A stretch of DNA of 64,000 nucleotides from Labrenzia sp. R4_2. GTDB lineage: Bacteria > Pseudomonadota > Alphaproteobacteria > Rhizobiales > Stappiaceae. Numbering within the stretch: position 1 is the stretch's first letter; each line of letters begins with the position of its first letter. Below are positions 30,906 to 39,556 of the stretch, piece after piece. The stretch spans positions 1,203,731 through 1,267,730 of the forward strand of contig NZ_JAGHRJ010000001.1 of the NCBI RefSeq assembly GCF_017743865.1. The letters are read 5' to 3'. The notes beneath the pieces are model-generated. The model saw nothing but the letters and a program-made list of their open reading frames with translations, did no database searches and was not told the DNA's origin. Both the position numbers and the translations under genes were made by a program.

Positions 30906-33398
30906 GTGGCACGGGAGGCGAAACCAGACGCCGATGATGACAACCGGGCTGTCCCCGGCGCTCCTGTCAGTGACCCTTCAGTTATATCGTCAAACACGGA
31001 TAGCAGGCACCGGCCCACCGAGGCGTCGCCCTGGGTCGCGTTTCTGAGAGCCCGGAGAGAACACAAAGACCGCCCAACTGATCAGCGCACCGGTTGGACG
31101 GGAACGGCGGACGATTGGGAGCGGTTTTGGCAAAAGCAGGGTCTTTTGTGGACCGGCTTTTCCTTCAGCGCCGGGATTTTCCTCTACAGCTTGTTGCCTG
31201 AGGAGCCGAGTTGGCTCGTTCTTGGTGTGCTATTCGTTTTATCAGCTGGTTTCGCTGGCTCCCACGCTATCCGAACGGGGCTGCCGCGAATTTTGACCAT
31301 TTTGCTCGCCCTTTTGGCAGGGCTCAGCATTGCAACACTCCGAACAGCTGCAGTGGACGCACCCCGGCTGGCGGAGCCGATGACTGTTCTGTTGCGCGGT
31401 GACGTCTTGAAGGTGCAGGAAACCCCGTCAGGCAAGCGGCTTGTGCTCCGCGTCAGAGAAGTTGATGCCGGAGAGAATACTGAGGGGCGGTTTGCAAACC
31501 GGGTCCGGCTGCGCATTCCGGCAGATGCGCGCATTGCACCCGGTGACTGGATCAAAGTCCGGGCCCGGTTGTTTCCGCCCATGGGTCCTGTGGTGCCCGG
31601 CGGATATGACTTTTCCTTCCGCGCCTATTTTGACGGTATAGGCGCAAGCGGCTTCAGTTACGGCGCGCCAGAGATCGTGCAAGGACCTGCGGCGTCTCAG
31701 TTCCTTCTGCTCGTTCGCAAGGTGAATGAACTCCGCCAGCACTTGGCAGCGCGGATTTCAGCACTTTTGCCGGAAGGCCCGGAAACAGCCCTTGCGGTTG
31801 CACTCTTGGTGGGCGATCGCAGCAGTATTGATGAGAAGACCGAAGAGAGCCTTCGGGCTGCCGGCCTGGCACATATTCTGGCAATTTCTGGTCTGCATAT
31901 GGCGCTCTTTGCAGGCGGTGCTTATGCTGTGTGTCTTGGCGCCCTCGCACTAATCCCGGGCCTTGCGCTGCGCTGGCCGATCCACAAGGTTTCAGCCATA
32001 CTCGCCCTTGTCGCGGCAGTTTTTTATCTTCTCCTGTCCGGGGCATCGGTCGCCACGCAAAGATCCTTCATTATGATCGCGCTGGTCTTTTTGGGGATCA
32101 TGACCGGACGCCGGGGTTTGACGCTGCGATCGGTCGCAATCGCCGGCTTGTTCTTGCTTCTGCTCGCGCCGGAGCGCCTGTTTTATCCAGGTTTTCAGAT
32201 GTCGTTTGCGGCCGTGATCGCACTGGTCGCCGTTTATGATCTTTGGCGGTCGCATCAAAAGAGAAGAAGGTTGCTTGTCTCATCAGCAAAAGGGCTCTCT
32301 TGGTTATTGTCCGGCGCACTAAAATGGGCCACCGGTTTGTTCGTGACGGCCCTCGTCGCCGGGATCGCAACCGGCATTGTCGGTGCATACCACTTTTCCC
32401 GGATCGCGCCCTTCGGACTGGTCAGCAACATGCTGGGCATGCCGGTTTTTTCTATCATCGTGATGCCAATGGGCGTGGTGGCACTGGTCCTGATGCCGTT
32501 CGGTTTGGCGGCAATCCCGCTCAAGATCATGAGCGCCGGTTTGGCGGCGCTGATCCAGATAGCGGAGTTCACAGAACAGATTGCGCCTGACTTTGGCCGA
32601 ATGGGAAGTCTGACCGGCCTGTCTGCCGCTGCTTTATTGGCCGGTTTCTTTGGCTTGCTGCTTGCCCCAGGCCGTTTCCGGATGATCGGTTTGGGTCTCG
32701 CACCTATCGGAGTTGCCCTCGCGATAATATCGCGCCCGCCAGATATTTATATTCCGGCAACAGGGTCTCAATTGGCTGCCCGGGATATCGAGGGGACCTT
32801 AGCGTTATCCAGCGCCAGAAGTTCATTTGCTGCTGAGACTTGGTTTGAAGCGGAGAGAGTGTCAATTGAAGCGATTAAATCGCGCAAGATGAAAGACGAT
32901 CAGCGCGCTTGTGACCCTTCAGGCTGTGTTGTTCAGGCGTTCGCAGCAAGGGCAGGAGTTGGTGAGGAGTGGATTCCGGTCACCATCGCCCTACCGAAGA
33001 CACGGAATGCCCTTTTTTATGACTGTCAAAAGGCCGATATTATCGTGACCGATATGATCGTGTCGGAAGCCTGCCGCGCAGCCGTTTTCGACAAGGACAT
33101 CAGAGAGGCGCGCGGCGCCATCTCCATTTGGCTGGGCCAAGTGTGTCGAACAGGCACCCCAACAAAAGACCAGATGATCGAAAACGGGGAGAGAATAGAA
33201 GCTGCGGTTCAAGGAAAGAATGTGGCGCCAGCCCCGATAATGCAGCCGCAAACCACTCGCGCACCGGCCACAGCTGCCAGCGCAGCTGTTTGCCAAACTA
33301 AAATACAATCAATCAAATACGCCAAGCCAACGCCTCCGCGGCCGTGGCACAAGCAAGGCTCGGTCACACGCTCAAGCTTGCGCGCATCTGCTGACTAG
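30906..33398 (+). CDS. comEC: ComEC/Rec2-family DNA-uptake membrane protein
   Basis: 830 residues. An N-terminal cytoplasmic segment (about 75 residues, charged) precedes two helices, a DUF4131/OB-like domain (about 150-260) and the competence domain with about eight helices (LAVALLVGDRSSIDE; GLAHILAISGLHMALF). The C-terminal part, where the beta-lactamase-like nuclease normally lies, has no HxHxDH motif and looks degenerate, as in several alphaproteobacteria. GTG 30906 is preceded by AGAAGGAG; the frame upstream lacks a site. It may translocate DNA or be a relic transporter. Confidence 0.88.
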   Translation: MAREAKPDADDDNRAVPGAPVSDPSVISSNTDSRHRPTEASPWVAFLRARREHKDRPTDQRTGWTGTADDWERFWQKQGLLWTGFSFSAGIFLYSLLPEEPSWLVLGVLFVLSAGFAGSHAIRTGLPRILTILLALLAGLSIATLRTAAVDAPRLAEPMTVLLRGDVLKVQETPSGKRLVLRVREVDAGENTEGRFANRVRLRIPADARIAPGDWIKVRARLFPPMGPVVPGGYDFSFRAYFDGIGASGFSYGAPEIVQGPAASQFLLLVRKVNELRQHLAARISALLPEGPETALAVALLVGDRSSIDEKTEESLRAAGLAHILAISGLHMALFAGGAYAVCLGALALIPGLALRWPIHKVSAILALVAAVFYLLLSGASVATQRSFIMIALVFLGIMTGRRGLTLRSVAIAGLFLLLLAPERLFYPGFQMSFAAVIALVAVYDLWRSHQKRRRLLVSSAKGLSWLLSGALKWATGLFVTALVAGIATGIVGAYHFSRIAPFGLVSNMLGMPVFSIIVMPMGVVALVLMPFGLAAIPLKIMSAGLAALIQIAEFTEQIAPDFGRMGSLTGLSAAALLAGFFGLLLAPGRFRMIGLGLAPIGVALAIISRPPDIYIPATGSQLAARDIEGTLALSSARSSFAAETWFEAERVSIEAIKSRKMKDDQRACDPSGCVVQAFAARAGVGEEWIPVTIALPKTRNALFYDCQKADIIVTDMIVSEACRAAVFDKDIREARGAISIWLGQVCRTGTPTKDQMIENGERIEAAVQGKNVAPAPIMQPQTTRAPATAASAAVCQTKIQSIKYAKPTPPRPWHKQGSVTRSSLRASAD

Positions 33399-33466
33399 AG
33401 CTGATGGTAGTACCTACAAACCCGCAGTAGCAGGCAATCTTGAAAATGCCTGCCGGTCTCGAAGCT

Positions 33467-34180
33467 TCAGTACCGGCGGAACAGGGAAACAAGTTTCCCT
33501 TGCACACGGACACGGCCCGGTCCGAAAATACGCGTCTCGTAGGCGGGGTTGGCGGCCTCAAGCGCGATCGACGCGCCTTTTTTACGCAGCCGTTTGAGTG
33601 TCGCTTCTTCATCGTCCACAAGGGCCACGACGATGTCGCCACTATCCGCGCTTTCCGTTCGGCGGATCAAGACGGTGTCGCCGTCCAAAATGCCGGCCTC
33701 AATCATGGAGTCCCCGCGCACTTCCAAAGCGTAATGCTCGCCTTTGCCCAGAAGCTCTGGCGGGACGCTGATGGAGTGGCTGTGGGTCTGGATTGCTTCG
33801 ATCGGAACACCGGCCGCAATCCGGCCCATGACCGGGATTTCCGTCGATGCTGCAACAGGTTCTGGCGCGGGCGCAGGGCTTGGCGCCGGTTTGCCGAGTG
33901 ATCCTTCAATCACCTCTGGTGAGAAACTGCCTCTTGGACGCGGCGCACCCAGACCCGGCGCGATCGAATCCGGCAAGCGGACCACTTCCATGGCGCGGGC
34001 TCTGTTGGGAAGCCGGCGTATGAAGCCGCGTTCTTCCAGGGCGGTGATCAGTCTGTGAATACCGGATTTGGAGCGGAGATCCAGAGCATCTTTCATTTCG
34101 TCGAAAGACGGCGGAACGCCCGTTTCCTTCAGTCTTTCGTGAATGAACATGAGCAGTTCGTACTGCTTGCGCGTCAGCAT
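33467..34180 (-). CDS. lexA: LexA repressor
   Basis: SOS repressor and self-cleaving S24 peptidase, 237 residues. The N-terminal winged helix is [20 protein letters not shown] to about residue 65, with [13 protein letters not shown] in the recognition part. The cleavage site is in [12 protein letters not shown], the catalytic Ser in GDSMIEAGI and Lys in EEATLKRL. The linker (about 80-125) is Pro/Ala-rich and longer than in E. coli. ATG 34180 starts the domain exactly; the open frame upstream runs through the SOS boxes and is not coding. Confidence 0.96.
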   Translation of the reverse strand: MLTRKQYELLMFIHERLKETGVPPSFDEMKDALDLRSKSGIHRLITALEERGFIRRLPNRARAMEVVRLPDSIAPGLGAPRPRGSFSPEVIEGSLGKPAPSPAPAPEPVAASTEIPVMGRIAAGVPIEAIQTHSHSISVPPELLGKGEHYALEVRGDSMIEAGILDGDTVLIRRTESADSGDIVVALVDDEEATLKRLRKKGASIALEAANPAYETRIFGPGRVRVQGKLVSLFRRY

Positions 34181-34250
34181 ACTGCGGTTCCTCGCCCTGA
34201 GTTTGGTTTTGCCTGAGAATCGCTCAGTACAAATCGAGAACATCCTACCT

Positions 34251-34293
34251 GTTCTCATTGTGTTCTGCAAGGGTAAACGTTCTCTTACTGTTC
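34251..34293. promoter_or_regulatory. Two tandem alphaproteobacterial SOS (LexA) boxes
   Basis: GTTCTCATTGTGTTC (34251-34265) and GTTCTCTTACTGTTC (34279-34293) are both perfect GTTC-N7-GTTC boxes, 28 bases apart, within the lexA/DUF1194 divergent gap (34181-34489). They imply autoregulation of lexA, and could also control the divergent gene. The rest of this gap shows no other clear feature. Confidence 0.9.
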
Positions 34294-34489
34294 TGCCGAT
34301 GGTTCTGAGATCGAAACCCGAAGCTGCTTTAAGGCGCTGAGAAAAAGCTTGTTTTATTCGTAGCACGGTTGAACAACCGATATTCGCAGAAAGAACATGA
34401 CCGGGACCTGCACAAATGTTGTGATCCGGCCTTTCTGTTCCGCTAACAGGCTCTAGCTATCTTCTGAGTTGTTGCGGAGGAAGCAGACC

Positions 34490-35242
34490 ATGCGGATGAT
34501 TGTGATCGTTGCTGTTTTGTTGCAGGTCTTGGTTGTTTCTGCGGCATCATCAGAGGAACTTGATCTGGAACTTGTGCTTTTGGCAGATGCCACAGGCTCA
34601 ATTGATGATGCGGAAATCAGGTTCCAGCGTCAGGGCTATGCCGAAGCGATCACCGATCCACAGGTCCTGAACGCCATCGCGGACAACGCTTATGGCAAGA
34701 TCGCCGTGACCTACGTCGAATGGGCGGACATGTTTTCCCAGGACGTCGTGGTCGACTGGATGGTGATCGACGGACCGCAGTCGGCGCAGCTCTTTGCAGA
34801 GCGTTTGATGGCACCGCCCCGTCAGGCGTTTGGCCGCAATGCGATTGGCGCAGCGCTCCTGAAGGGCAAAGAGCTGATCGACACCAATGAATACAAGGGA
34901 TTGCGGCGGGTGATCGATTTGTCGGCAGACAGCGCAAACAACTGGAACGGGCCGAGTATCACTGAGGCAAGAGACACTGTTGTGAATTCCGGCATCGTCA
35001 TCAATGGTCTTGCGGTCTTGTGCCGACACTGTTCGGGCCGTCCGGTGTCTTACAATCTGGAGGACCGGTTCTTTTCCGAGATCATAGGTGGTCCGGGATC
35101 CTTTGTGGTGACCGCGGACAGTGCAGATACGTTCGCGGCGGCCGTACGCAAGAAGCTTATTCTGGAGATCGCGGACAAGCGGTCCGCGCCGGATGCCCGT
35201 GTGAGGTTTGCAGCGATTGAAGGCAACGGGGCGGCGAACTGA
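34490..35242 (+). CDS. DUF1194 (von Willebrand factor A-like) secreted protein
   Basis: 250 residues with a signal peptide (1-21 or so). The mature N-terminus LVLLADATGSIDD (D33, T35, S37) is a degenerate MIDAS-like metal site of VWA domains, with further conserved segments such as GRNAIGAALLKG and VIDLSADSANNWNG. Members are secreted proteins of unknown role. ATG 34490 (GGAGGA at about 34475) is preferred over an earlier in-frame codon that would overlap the ribosome site. It is divergent from lexA, behind the SOS boxes. Confidence 0.85.
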   Translation: MRMIVIVAVLLQVLVVSAASSEELDLELVLLADATGSIDDAEIRFQRQGYAEAITDPQVLNAIADNAYGKIAVTYVEWADMFSQDVVVDWMVIDGPQSAQLFAERLMAPPRQAFGRNAIGAALLKGKELIDTNEYKGLRRVIDLSADSANNWNGPSITEARDTVVNSGIVINGLAVLCRHCSGRPVSYNLEDRFFSEIIGGPGSFVVTADSADTFAAAVRKKLILEIADKRSAPDARVRFAAIEGNGAAN

Positions 35243-35274
35243 TCAGGGCAGATCCCGTCCGAGAGTACCTATCC

Positions 35275-35868
35275 TCAGATATTGAACTCAAACCGGCAGG
35301 CATCCGCCCCGCAAGCTCCGCATTCTGTCTCTGTGACACGGACATGCGGGCCGATCAGCTCCTGAAACAACCTCTCGAAAACAGCCACATGCCAATGGCA
35401 AATTGGATGATCAGCGTGTTCCCCTGCGATCAGCGGATTGTCTATCAGGATGAAGATCAGGGGCGCGCGTCTTGCGACTTCGAACTGGCCGGAGCCTGCA
35501 AAGGTCCAGGCGTTTTTTGAAATGGCGTTTGCCAAGAGATGTTTTGAGAGGCTTGCGGGAAGGACTTTCAAAAGCGTTTGCGCCAGACCGGGAATCCGGT
35601 GTTTCAAGACATAGTCGGCCGTGCCAACACCGGCGGCCCTGGATATCTCCGCTGCAAGATCGGGCAGGGTGGCCCGCACGGTCTTGTGAAACCGTGCCAC
35701 GGGGCCTTCCGGGATCAGGCCGCTCATGTCCGGAAGGCTCGCAATGCGGGCGTCGTGCAAGAGCGTTTCGAAAAGGTCCTGACCGCCCTGTTCTTCCAAA
35801 GGGGAGCGGAATTGGGTCAAGGCATTCGGGCCGATCATGCCATCGGCCTGAAGGCTCTGCCGATCCAT
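35275..35868 (-). CDS. bchJ: Bacteriochlorophyll 4-vinyl reductase-type protein BchJ (V4R domain)
   Basis: 197 residues. A V4R-like domain occupies most of the protein; TECGACGADACRFEFNI at the C-terminus carries the conserved Cys residues of this family. BchJ is linked to 8-vinyl handling in bacteriochlorophyll synthesis, perhaps as a substrate-binding accessory. ATG 35868 lies one base after the bchE stop (TGAC ATG), so the two are translationally coupled; a longer upstream frame overlaps bchE and is not used. Confidence 0.85.
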   Translation of the reverse strand: MDRQSLQADGMIGPNALTQFRSPLEEQGGQDLFETLLHDARIASLPDMSGLIPEGPVARFHKTVRATLPDLAAEISRAAGVGTADYVLKHRIPGLAQTLLKVLPASLSKHLLANAISKNAWTFAGSGQFEVARRAPLIFILIDNPLIAGEHADHPICHWHVAVFERLFQELIGPHVRVTETECGACGADACRFEFNI

Positions 35869-35869
35869 G

Positions 35870-37525
35870 TCAGGCGTTCTCCACCATTTGTTCCGTGCTG
35901 CCGCCGCAAGCAAGCGCTGCCGCGGCTGACGCTTTTTTGCGGTCTGCCGCCCGCTCCTTGCCCTGTAGACGCAACGCTTCACGCCGTTCGGCTGCCCGTG
36001 CCGCACGATCAGCCGCCGATTCCCAGTCCGCGACCTGGGCTTCTGCCAAGGTGCGGTTCTCATCGAAGTCGAAATGCACCTTGTCTTTGGATTGCGGGCC
36101 CCAGTACCCGGCCTTGCCAAGATCGTAGAACGTGCGCGCAAAGCCGGCCTTCAAGAAGGCTTTCAGGCAGCCCAGCAGATAGCGCCGGCGAAAGCCGGTG
36201 CCGCGCCACGGGTAATGGAACAGCGCCTTTTGCATGTAGAAGCGCCGATAGTTCTTCATGACGCCGTTCAAAAGTTCGCCGCGTGTCATGGCCTCTGGCT
36301 TCATGATCGGTGTGACGAAGTTGTATTTTGAAAAATCGAACACCTCGACCTGATCGCGGATTTCCTGGAAGAGCGGTGTGAACGGCCAGGGCGTATACAT
36401 CGCCCAGTTGGCAAGGTCGGGCTGCCAATCCCACGCCATCTTGTAGGTTTCTTCCAGAGTCTCTTCCGTTTCATTGTCGAGCCCGACGATGAACTGAGCC
36501 TCAACAAAAATGTCGGCCTCCCGCAGAAGCCGGATGGCTTCCTTGTTATCGTTGACCTTGGTTTCCTTGTTGAACTGGTCGAGTTTGAGCTGCGCCGCCG
36601 CTTCCGTTCCAAGGCTCACATGCACCAGACCGGCCTCGCGGTAGAGCGGCAAGAGGTCCTTGTCGCGCATGATGTCGGTCACACGGGTGTTGATGCCCCA
36701 CTTAATCTTGTCCGGTAGCCCGCGTGCGATCAGCTCGTTGCAGAATTCAACGAACTTCTTGCGGTTGATGGTGGGCTCTTCATCGGCAAGAATGAAAAAG
36801 CCGACATTGTGCTCGGTGACCAGCTTTTCGATTTCATCGACAACCTTCTTGGGGTCACGCACCCGGTAATCGCGCCAGAACTTCCACTGCGAGCAAAAGG
36901 AGCAAGTGAACGGGCATCCCCGGGCAAAGTTCGGGATGGCGACGCGGGTGCCGAGCGGAACATAGGTGTATTTGTTCCATTCCAGAATGTTCCAGTCCGG
37001 CTCGATCGCGTCGAGATCCTTCACGGTCGCAGCCGCATGGGTCGCAACGATCTGGTTGTCTTCCTTGAAAGCAATGCCCTTGATCGTTCTGCGGTCTTCC
37101 GGCCACCGTTCCTCGTCGATTGCCCGCATCAGCTCAATGACGATTTCTTCGCCTTCGCCGCGCACAATGACGTCCACCCAGGGCGCCTCGCTCAAGACCT
37201 GCTTGTACATGAAGGTGGCGTGGACACCGCCGAGGACCCGAACCGCATGCGGATGTTCGTCTCTTGCTATCTCAAGAATGCGTTCGGCTGCGTAAATTGA
37301 GGGCGTGATCGAGGTAACGCCAATGACATCCGGTGAGATCCGGCGGATCTCTGAAGCAATTTCCGCGTCAGACAGGTCGTTGGTCATGGCATCAACGAAA
37401 TGGATGTCGTCAAAGCCTGCCTTTTTGAGACTTCCCGAGAGGTAGGCGACCCAGGCCGGAGGCCAGCTCCCGGCGATTTCCGCGCCACCAGAGTGGTAGT
37501 TTGGATGAACGAACAGGATGCGCAT
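35870..37525 (-). CDS. bchE: Anaerobic Mg-protoporphyrin IX monomethyl ester cyclase BchE
   Basis: 551-residue B12-binding radical SAM enzyme forming ring E of (bacterio)chlorophyll without oxygen. The N-terminal cobalamin-binding domain (about 1-140; [29 protein letters not shown]) precedes the radical SAM domain with C204-x3-C208-x2-C211 (CPFTCSFC). The C-terminal tail is alanine/charged-rich. Promoter elements upstream are a PpsR-type palindrome and an FNR-like box, consistent with low-oxygen, light-responsive photosystem control. No other photosynthesis genes are in the window. Confidence 0.93.
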   Translation of the reverse strand: MRILFVHPNYHSGGAEIAGSWPPAWVAYLSGSLKKAGFDDIHFVDAMTNDLSDAEIASEIRRISPDVIGVTSITPSIYAAERILEIARDEHPHAVRVLGGVHATFMYKQVLSEAPWVDVIVRGEGEEIVIELMRAIDEERWPEDRRTIKGIAFKEDNQIVATHAAATVKDLDAIEPDWNILEWNKYTYVPLGTRVAIPNFARGCPFTCSFCSQWKFWRDYRVRDPKKVVDEIEKLVTEHNVGFFILADEEPTINRKKFVEFCNELIARGLPDKIKWGINTRVTDIMRDKDLLPLYREAGLVHVSLGTEAAAQLKLDQFNKETKVNDNKEAIRLLREADIFVEAQFIVGLDNETEETLEETYKMAWDWQPDLANWAMYTPWPFTPLFQEIRDQVEVFDFSKYNFVTPIMKPEAMTRGELLNGVMKNYRRFYMQKALFHYPWRGTGFRRRYLLGCLKAFLKAGFARTFYDLGKAGYWGPQSKDKVHFDFDENRTLAEAQVADWESAADRAARAAERREALRLQGKERAADRKKASAAAALACGGSTEQMVENA

Positions 37526-37540
37526 GGATCACCTCTCATA

Positions 37541-37562
37541 TGTGTCAATTAAAGTTGACACA
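37541..37562 (-). promoter_or_regulatory. PpsR/CrtJ-type palindrome in the bchE promoter
   Basis: TGTGTCAA-CTTTAA-TTGACACA is a perfect 8-bp inverted repeat containing TGT-N12-ACA, the binding motif of the photosystem repressor PpsR/CrtJ. On the - strand its centre contains TTTAAT, a -10-like element, so the repressor would cover the promoter. It lies 16 bases upstream of the bchE start. Confidence 0.8.
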
Positions 37563-37579
37563 TGCATCGTCTCAGAAAA

Positions 37580-37593
37580 ATGACGCAGATCAA
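37580..37593 (-). promoter_or_regulatory. FNR-like box upstream of bchE
   Basis: On the - strand TTGAT-CTGC-GTCAT matches TTGAY-N4-RTCAA at nine of ten positions. It lies about 45 bases upstream of the start point expected from the TTTAAT element, the position for an activator such as FnrL. The remaining intergenic sequence to 37914 (about 320 bases) holds no gene that I can support; it must carry the promoter of the + strand Rieske cluster, which I could not identify. Confidence 0.5.
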
Positions 37594-37914
37594 TCGGGCG
37601 AATTGCGTATTTTTGGCAGGTTGAGCGGCGGTGTCGTTTGCAGCTCAATTATCTTCCCTTGCGGTATTTCACGATTGCCACACAGCACTGTCATCTGCTT
37701 ATGATTTGAGGCTGCAGGGCTTTCCAGACCTAATCCTGCAAGCAAACCATCTATTGCACGCCCATTTTCAAGGCGCGCCTTCAGCACATGCTGATCATGG
37801 AGACAGGAGATTTAAGAACGACAGTCCGCAATCAATTGCCGACTGTTTTGAAGCAATCAGAAAATGCCAAGGCCCAGTAGAACAAACGCTGTGCCACTAG
37901 CTGGGGAAGACAAA

Positions 37915-39525
37915 ATGAAAGCACACGCCGTCGCCAAGTGGAGCGAGTTGCCAGATCGGGATCCGCAATATGCTCTCGTGGAAGATGTCGATCTGGTGGT
38001 TGTTCGCTTTGATGAAACGGTGTCGGTGATGTACGGGCGATGTCTTCACCGCGGGGCGCTGATGTCCGACGGCTATGTGGATGGAGATAACCTTATTTGC
38101 GGCGTTCACTACTGGGACTACCGCATTGATACAGGCGTTTCTGAGTATAACAACTCGGAAGTCCTGAAGAAATTCAGCAGCTGGGTCGAAGACGACGAAG
38201 TGCGGGTGGATGCGGAGGAGATCGCGGCCTGGGCCAAAAACAACCCGCAACCGTTCCAGCGCGATGACTATCTCGGTCTTTATGCGGATACGTCCCACGG
38301 GACTGAGGAAGAGCCTTATACCAAACTCATTCAGGGGTATGCCAAACACGGTCTTTCCAAGACCGGTCACCACGGCGTAGTGGATGCCATGGGGGTGCCG
38401 CGTGTTGAGCTGCCAGATTGGGACGAAATTCAGATCCTGACTGCGCAGCTCCAGCGTTTTCCGTTGCTTGATGATGATCCGGTGGGGACCGACGTTGTCA
38501 TCGGGCCGAATGCGCAAAAGCCGCTTCACCTGAAGATCCCGCTTTTTGTCTCAGATATGAGTTTCGGTGCCTTGTCTGAACCGGCAAAGATTGCGCTTGC
38601 GAGGGGGGCGGAGCTTGCTGGAACCGGTATCTGTTCCGGAGAAGGCGGGATGTTGCCGGAAGAGCAGGAAGCCTGCTCGCGTTATTTCTATGAGCTGGCC
38701 TCAGGACGCTTCGGGTTCGACTGGGAGAAGCTGAACAAGGTTCAGGCGTTTCATTTCAAGGGTGGTCAGGGCGCCAAGACTGGAACCGGCGGCCATTTGC
38801 CGGGATCCAAAGTGCAAGGCAAGATTGCCGAAGTGCGAGGCCTGAACGAGGGCGAGTCGGCGATTTCCCCGCCGCGCTTTCCCGACTGGACGCAGTGTGA
38901 GCAGGTCCGGGATTTTGCCGAAGAGGTGCGTAGCCGTACTGGCGGCATTCCGATTGGCTACAAGCTCTCCGCTCAGCACATCGAAAAAGACATCGATGCG
39001 GCGCTGGAGGTTGGGGTTGATTATATCATTCTGGATGGCCGCGGCGGGGGCACTGGAGCTGCGCCGATCATTTTCCGGGACAACATTTCCGTACCGACAA
39101 TCCCCGCGCTCGCCCGAGCCCGCCGGCATCTCGACACGTCTGGGCGGAGCGACGTTTCGCTGGTGATCACCGGAGGCCTACGGAAGCCGGCGGATTTCGT
39201 GAAGGCGATGGCCCTGGGCGCCGATGCGATTGCCGTATCCAACGCCGCCATGCAGGCGATCGGCTGCATCGCCATGCGCGCTTGCCACACCAACAATTGC
39301 CCGGTCGGGATCGCGACCCAGAAACCGCATCTCGTGAACCGTCTGGTGATCGAGAAATCCGCCCGCCAGCTCGCCAACTTCTTCGAAGCGTCGGTTGAGC
39401 TGATGCAGGTGATGGCGCGCGCCTGTGGCTATTCGCATTTGAACCAGTTCAACCAGCACGATCTCACAACCTGGAAGCGGGAAATGGCAGACCTGTCCGG
39501 TGTGGCCTATGGTGGTGTGGCCTGA
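37915..39525 (+). CDS. Rieske [2Fe-2S] domain fused to FMN-dependent glutamate synthase domain
   Basis: 536 residues. An N-terminal Rieske-like domain (about 1-105) carries C43-x-H45 (GRCLHRGA) and C62-x2-H65 (CGVHYWD), a complete ligand set. The rest is a GltB-type FMN barrel: GGQGAKTGTGGHLPG for FMN, and C-x5-C-x4-C in GCIAMRACHTNNCPVG for a [3Fe-4S] cluster. No glutaminase domain is present, so ammonia must come from elsewhere or another substrate is used. ATG 37915 has GGGGA upstream; an earlier in-frame ATG at 37864 lacks a site. First gene of a seven-gene cluster. Confidence 0.88.
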   Translation: MKAHAVAKWSELPDRDPQYALVEDVDLVVVRFDETVSVMYGRCLHRGALMSDGYVDGDNLICGVHYWDYRIDTGVSEYNNSEVLKKFSSWVEDDEVRVDAEEIAAWAKNNPQPFQRDDYLGLYADTSHGTEEEPYTKLIQGYAKHGLSKTGHHGVVDAMGVPRVELPDWDEIQILTAQLQRFPLLDDDPVGTDVVIGPNAQKPLHLKIPLFVSDMSFGALSEPAKIALARGAELAGTGICSGEGGMLPEEQEACSRYFYELASGRFGFDWEKLNKVQAFHFKGGQGAKTGTGGHLPGSKVQGKIAEVRGLNEGESAISPPRFPDWTQCEQVRDFAEEVRSRTGGIPIGYKLSAQHIEKDIDAALEVGVDYIILDGRGGGTGAAPIIFRDNISVPTIPALARARRHLDTSGRSDVSLVITGGLRKPADFVKAMALGADAIAVSNAAMQAIGCIAMRACHTNNCPVGIATQKPHLVNRLVIEKSARQLANFFEASVELMQVMARACGYSHLNQFNQHDLTTWKREMADLSGVAYGGVA

Positions 39526-39556
39526 TCCGGGCCGATAAGTTTTGAGGGAGGAATTC

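Noticed and set aside
33430..33453. Terminator after comEC (GCAGGCA/TGCCTGC)
   Set aside because: Only a seven-bp stem, with no T-tract on either side.
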